Notes under the pieces: generated by a model | Told to the model about the DNA's origin: nothing | Seen by the model: the letters and a program-made list of their open reading frames with translations, nothing else | The model's database searches: none | Translations under genes and position numbers: made by a program | DNA from: CAJXVY01 sp031580995 | GTDB taxonomy: Bacteria > Actinomycetota > Actinomycetes > Actinomycetales > Microbacteriaceae | Assembly (NCBI GenBank): GCA_031580995.1 | Contig: JAVLCC010000024.1 | Location: 1 to 6,256 of the forward strand | Direction: 5' to 3' | DNA length: 6,256 nt | Shown here: positions 5,423 through 6,256 of the stretch, piece after piece | Position numbering within the stretch: the stretch's first letter is position 1 | Layout: every line of letters begins with the position of its first letter

Positions 5423-6220
5423 TTGGAATTTTTTATAGAAGCCTTCCGGTGGCTTACAGATCCCGCGAACTACGCTCCCGGGTCAGTAAGTCCGCTACCA
5501 ATACAAGACCGTGTTGCTGAGCATTTGTGGTACACCTTTGTCTCGGTGTTGGTTGCGACAATCATTGCGCTTCCTTTGGGGCTATTTATTGGTCACACCG
5601 GGCGGGGTAGGCAATTTGTTATTGGCTTTACAGGTGCTATGCGCGCACTTCCAACGCTTGGGCTATTGATGGCTTTGTTTTTGATTGTTGGTGCCACAGT
5701 TCCATTCACCCAGGCAGCTTTCGTGGCTTCGATCATTGCACTGGTGATTTTGGCAATACCTTCGATTTTGGCTGGTGGATATGCAGGGGTCGAATCTGTA
5801 GATCCACAAACAGTGGATGCCGGCAGAGCAATAGGAATGACCGAGATGCAGATTCTGTTTCGGATTGAGATCCCGCTGTCGCTACCACTAATAATTGCTG
5901 GTATCAGAGCAGCCACCCTGCAGGTGATTGCAACAACAGTTATTGCCTCCTATATCTCTCTGGGGGGATTGGGAACGATTATTGCCAGCGGTATTGGTCT
6001 GAATGACAATGAGCGAATCCTTGGGGGTGCGATTTTGGTCACCGTTTTAGCACTTGTAGTGGATGGCTTTTTAGCCCTGCTGCAACGCCTTGTCACCAGA
6101 CGGGGCTCCACGGGAAGTAAACCCAAAAAACAAGATCTCCGCAGACAATCACCAGGGTCGTCTGCGGTGGCGGAGACATCCGTCGATGAAAGGAAACAGT
6201 ATGTTCAAAACAAAAACTAG
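5423..6220 (+). CDS. opuCD: Osmoprotectant ABC transporter permease, second copy
   Basis: A 265-residue integral membrane protein, the partner of the upstream permease in a heterodimeric pore. The N-terminus MEFFIEAFRWLTDPANY and the HTGRGRQ turn (58-64) are typical of the OpuCD-like subfamily. Hydrophobic segments lie near 35-57, 66-92, 97-120, 150-180 and 200-222. The EAA-type coupling loop is DAGRAIGMTEM...IEIPLSLP (132-155), with G138 and P151. It begins with TTG, 2 nt after the previous stop, served by AGGGGG 8 nt upstream. After the last helix there is a hydrophilic, Lys/Arg/Ser-rich tail of about 40 residues (225-265). The final 20 nt overlap the next gene, so part of this tail may simply reflect overlap with that gene's RBS and start. 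Confidence 0.9.
   Translation: MEFFIEAFRWLTDPANYAPGSVSPLPIQDRVAEHLWYTFVSVLVATIIALPLGLFIGHTGRGRQFVIGFTGAMRALPTLGLLMALFLIVGATVPFTQAAFVASIIALVILAIPSILAGGYAGVESVDPQTVDAGRAIGMTEMQILFRIEIPLSLPLIIAGIRAATLQVIATTVIASYISLGGLGTIIASGIGLNDNERILGGAILVTVLALVVDGFLALLQRLVTRRGSTGSKPKKQDLRRQSPGSSAVAETSVDERKQYVQNKN
6188..6194 (+). promoter_or_regulatory. Ribosome binding site of the substrate-binding protein gene
   Basis: GAAAGGA within the end of the second permease gene, 6 nt before ATG 6201-6203. Confidence 0.65.
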
Positions 6221-6256
6221 AGGAATAGGCGTTGTGGGAGCAGCTGCCGCATCCCT
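6201..6256 (+). CDS. opuCC: Osmoprotectant substrate-binding protein, N-terminus only (partial)
   Basis: The gene runs off the right edge after 18 full codons. The visible start MFKTKTRGIGVVGAAAAS has a basic N-region followed by a small-residue hydrophobic stretch, as in a secretion signal or lipoprotein signal peptide; the cleavage site or lipobox is outside the window. It starts at ATG 6201, with AAAGGA six bases upstream, and overlaps the second permease by 20 nt in a different frame, implying translational coupling. Assignment as the glycine betaine/choline-class binding protein is inferred from the signal-like start and from the standard ATPase-permease-permease-binding protein order of OpuC-type operons. 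Confidence 0.65.
   Translation, partial: MFKTKTRGIGVVGAAAAS

Overview
The window holds two divergently arranged transport loci separated by a 244-bp control region (3664-3907). GC content looks intermediate, judged by eye at roughly 45-50%. Shine-Dalgarno sites are clear GGAGG/AAGGAG types, GTG and TTG starts are used, and genes are tightly packed with overlaps. Together with the protein style this suggests a bacterium of the Actinobacteria with a compact, moderate-GC genome, possibly an aquatic Microbacteriaceae-like lineage. That taxonomic call is inference from general appearance, not from a marker gene.

Left arm (3663 to 1, minus strand, in transcription order): a membrane-anchored serine hydrolase of the class C beta-lactamase/NylB-like superfamily; a 237-residue XRE-type regulator with a C-terminal cupin domain; a 151-bp gap with a candidate promoter and dyads; a two-domain sugar ABC ATPase of the RbsA/MglA/XylG type; and the first 22 codons of the next gene, probably the sugar permease, which leaves the window. 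The ATPase and the following gene abut exactly (TAA then ATG) and must be co-transcribed. The XRE-cupin protein is the obvious local candidate regulator, but its ligand and the transported sugar cannot be read from the sequence.

Right arm (3908 to 6256, plus strand): a compact OpuC/ProU-type osmoprotectant (glycine betaine/choline/carnitine class) ABC transporter operon in the order ATPase, permease, permease, substrate-binding protein. The last gene is cut by the window end after 18 codons. Junctions are +10 nt, +2 nt and a 20-nt overlap, indicating translational coupling. The ATPase lacks the C-terminal tandem CBS module of the long Bacillus OpuCA proteins.

Between the arms, 3664-3907 carries candidate promoters in both directions, a 9-bp repeat TTATAACAA present on both flanks, a perfect 10-bp palindrome (GAGATATCTC) upstream of the operon promoter, and a GCAGG/CCTGC inverted repeat inside the promoter spacer. 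The gene content is ordinary. The most useful leads are these regulatory dyads and the inverted repeat that straddles the start of the XRE gene. I saw no RNA genes, insertion sequences, CRISPR arrays or convincing terminators.
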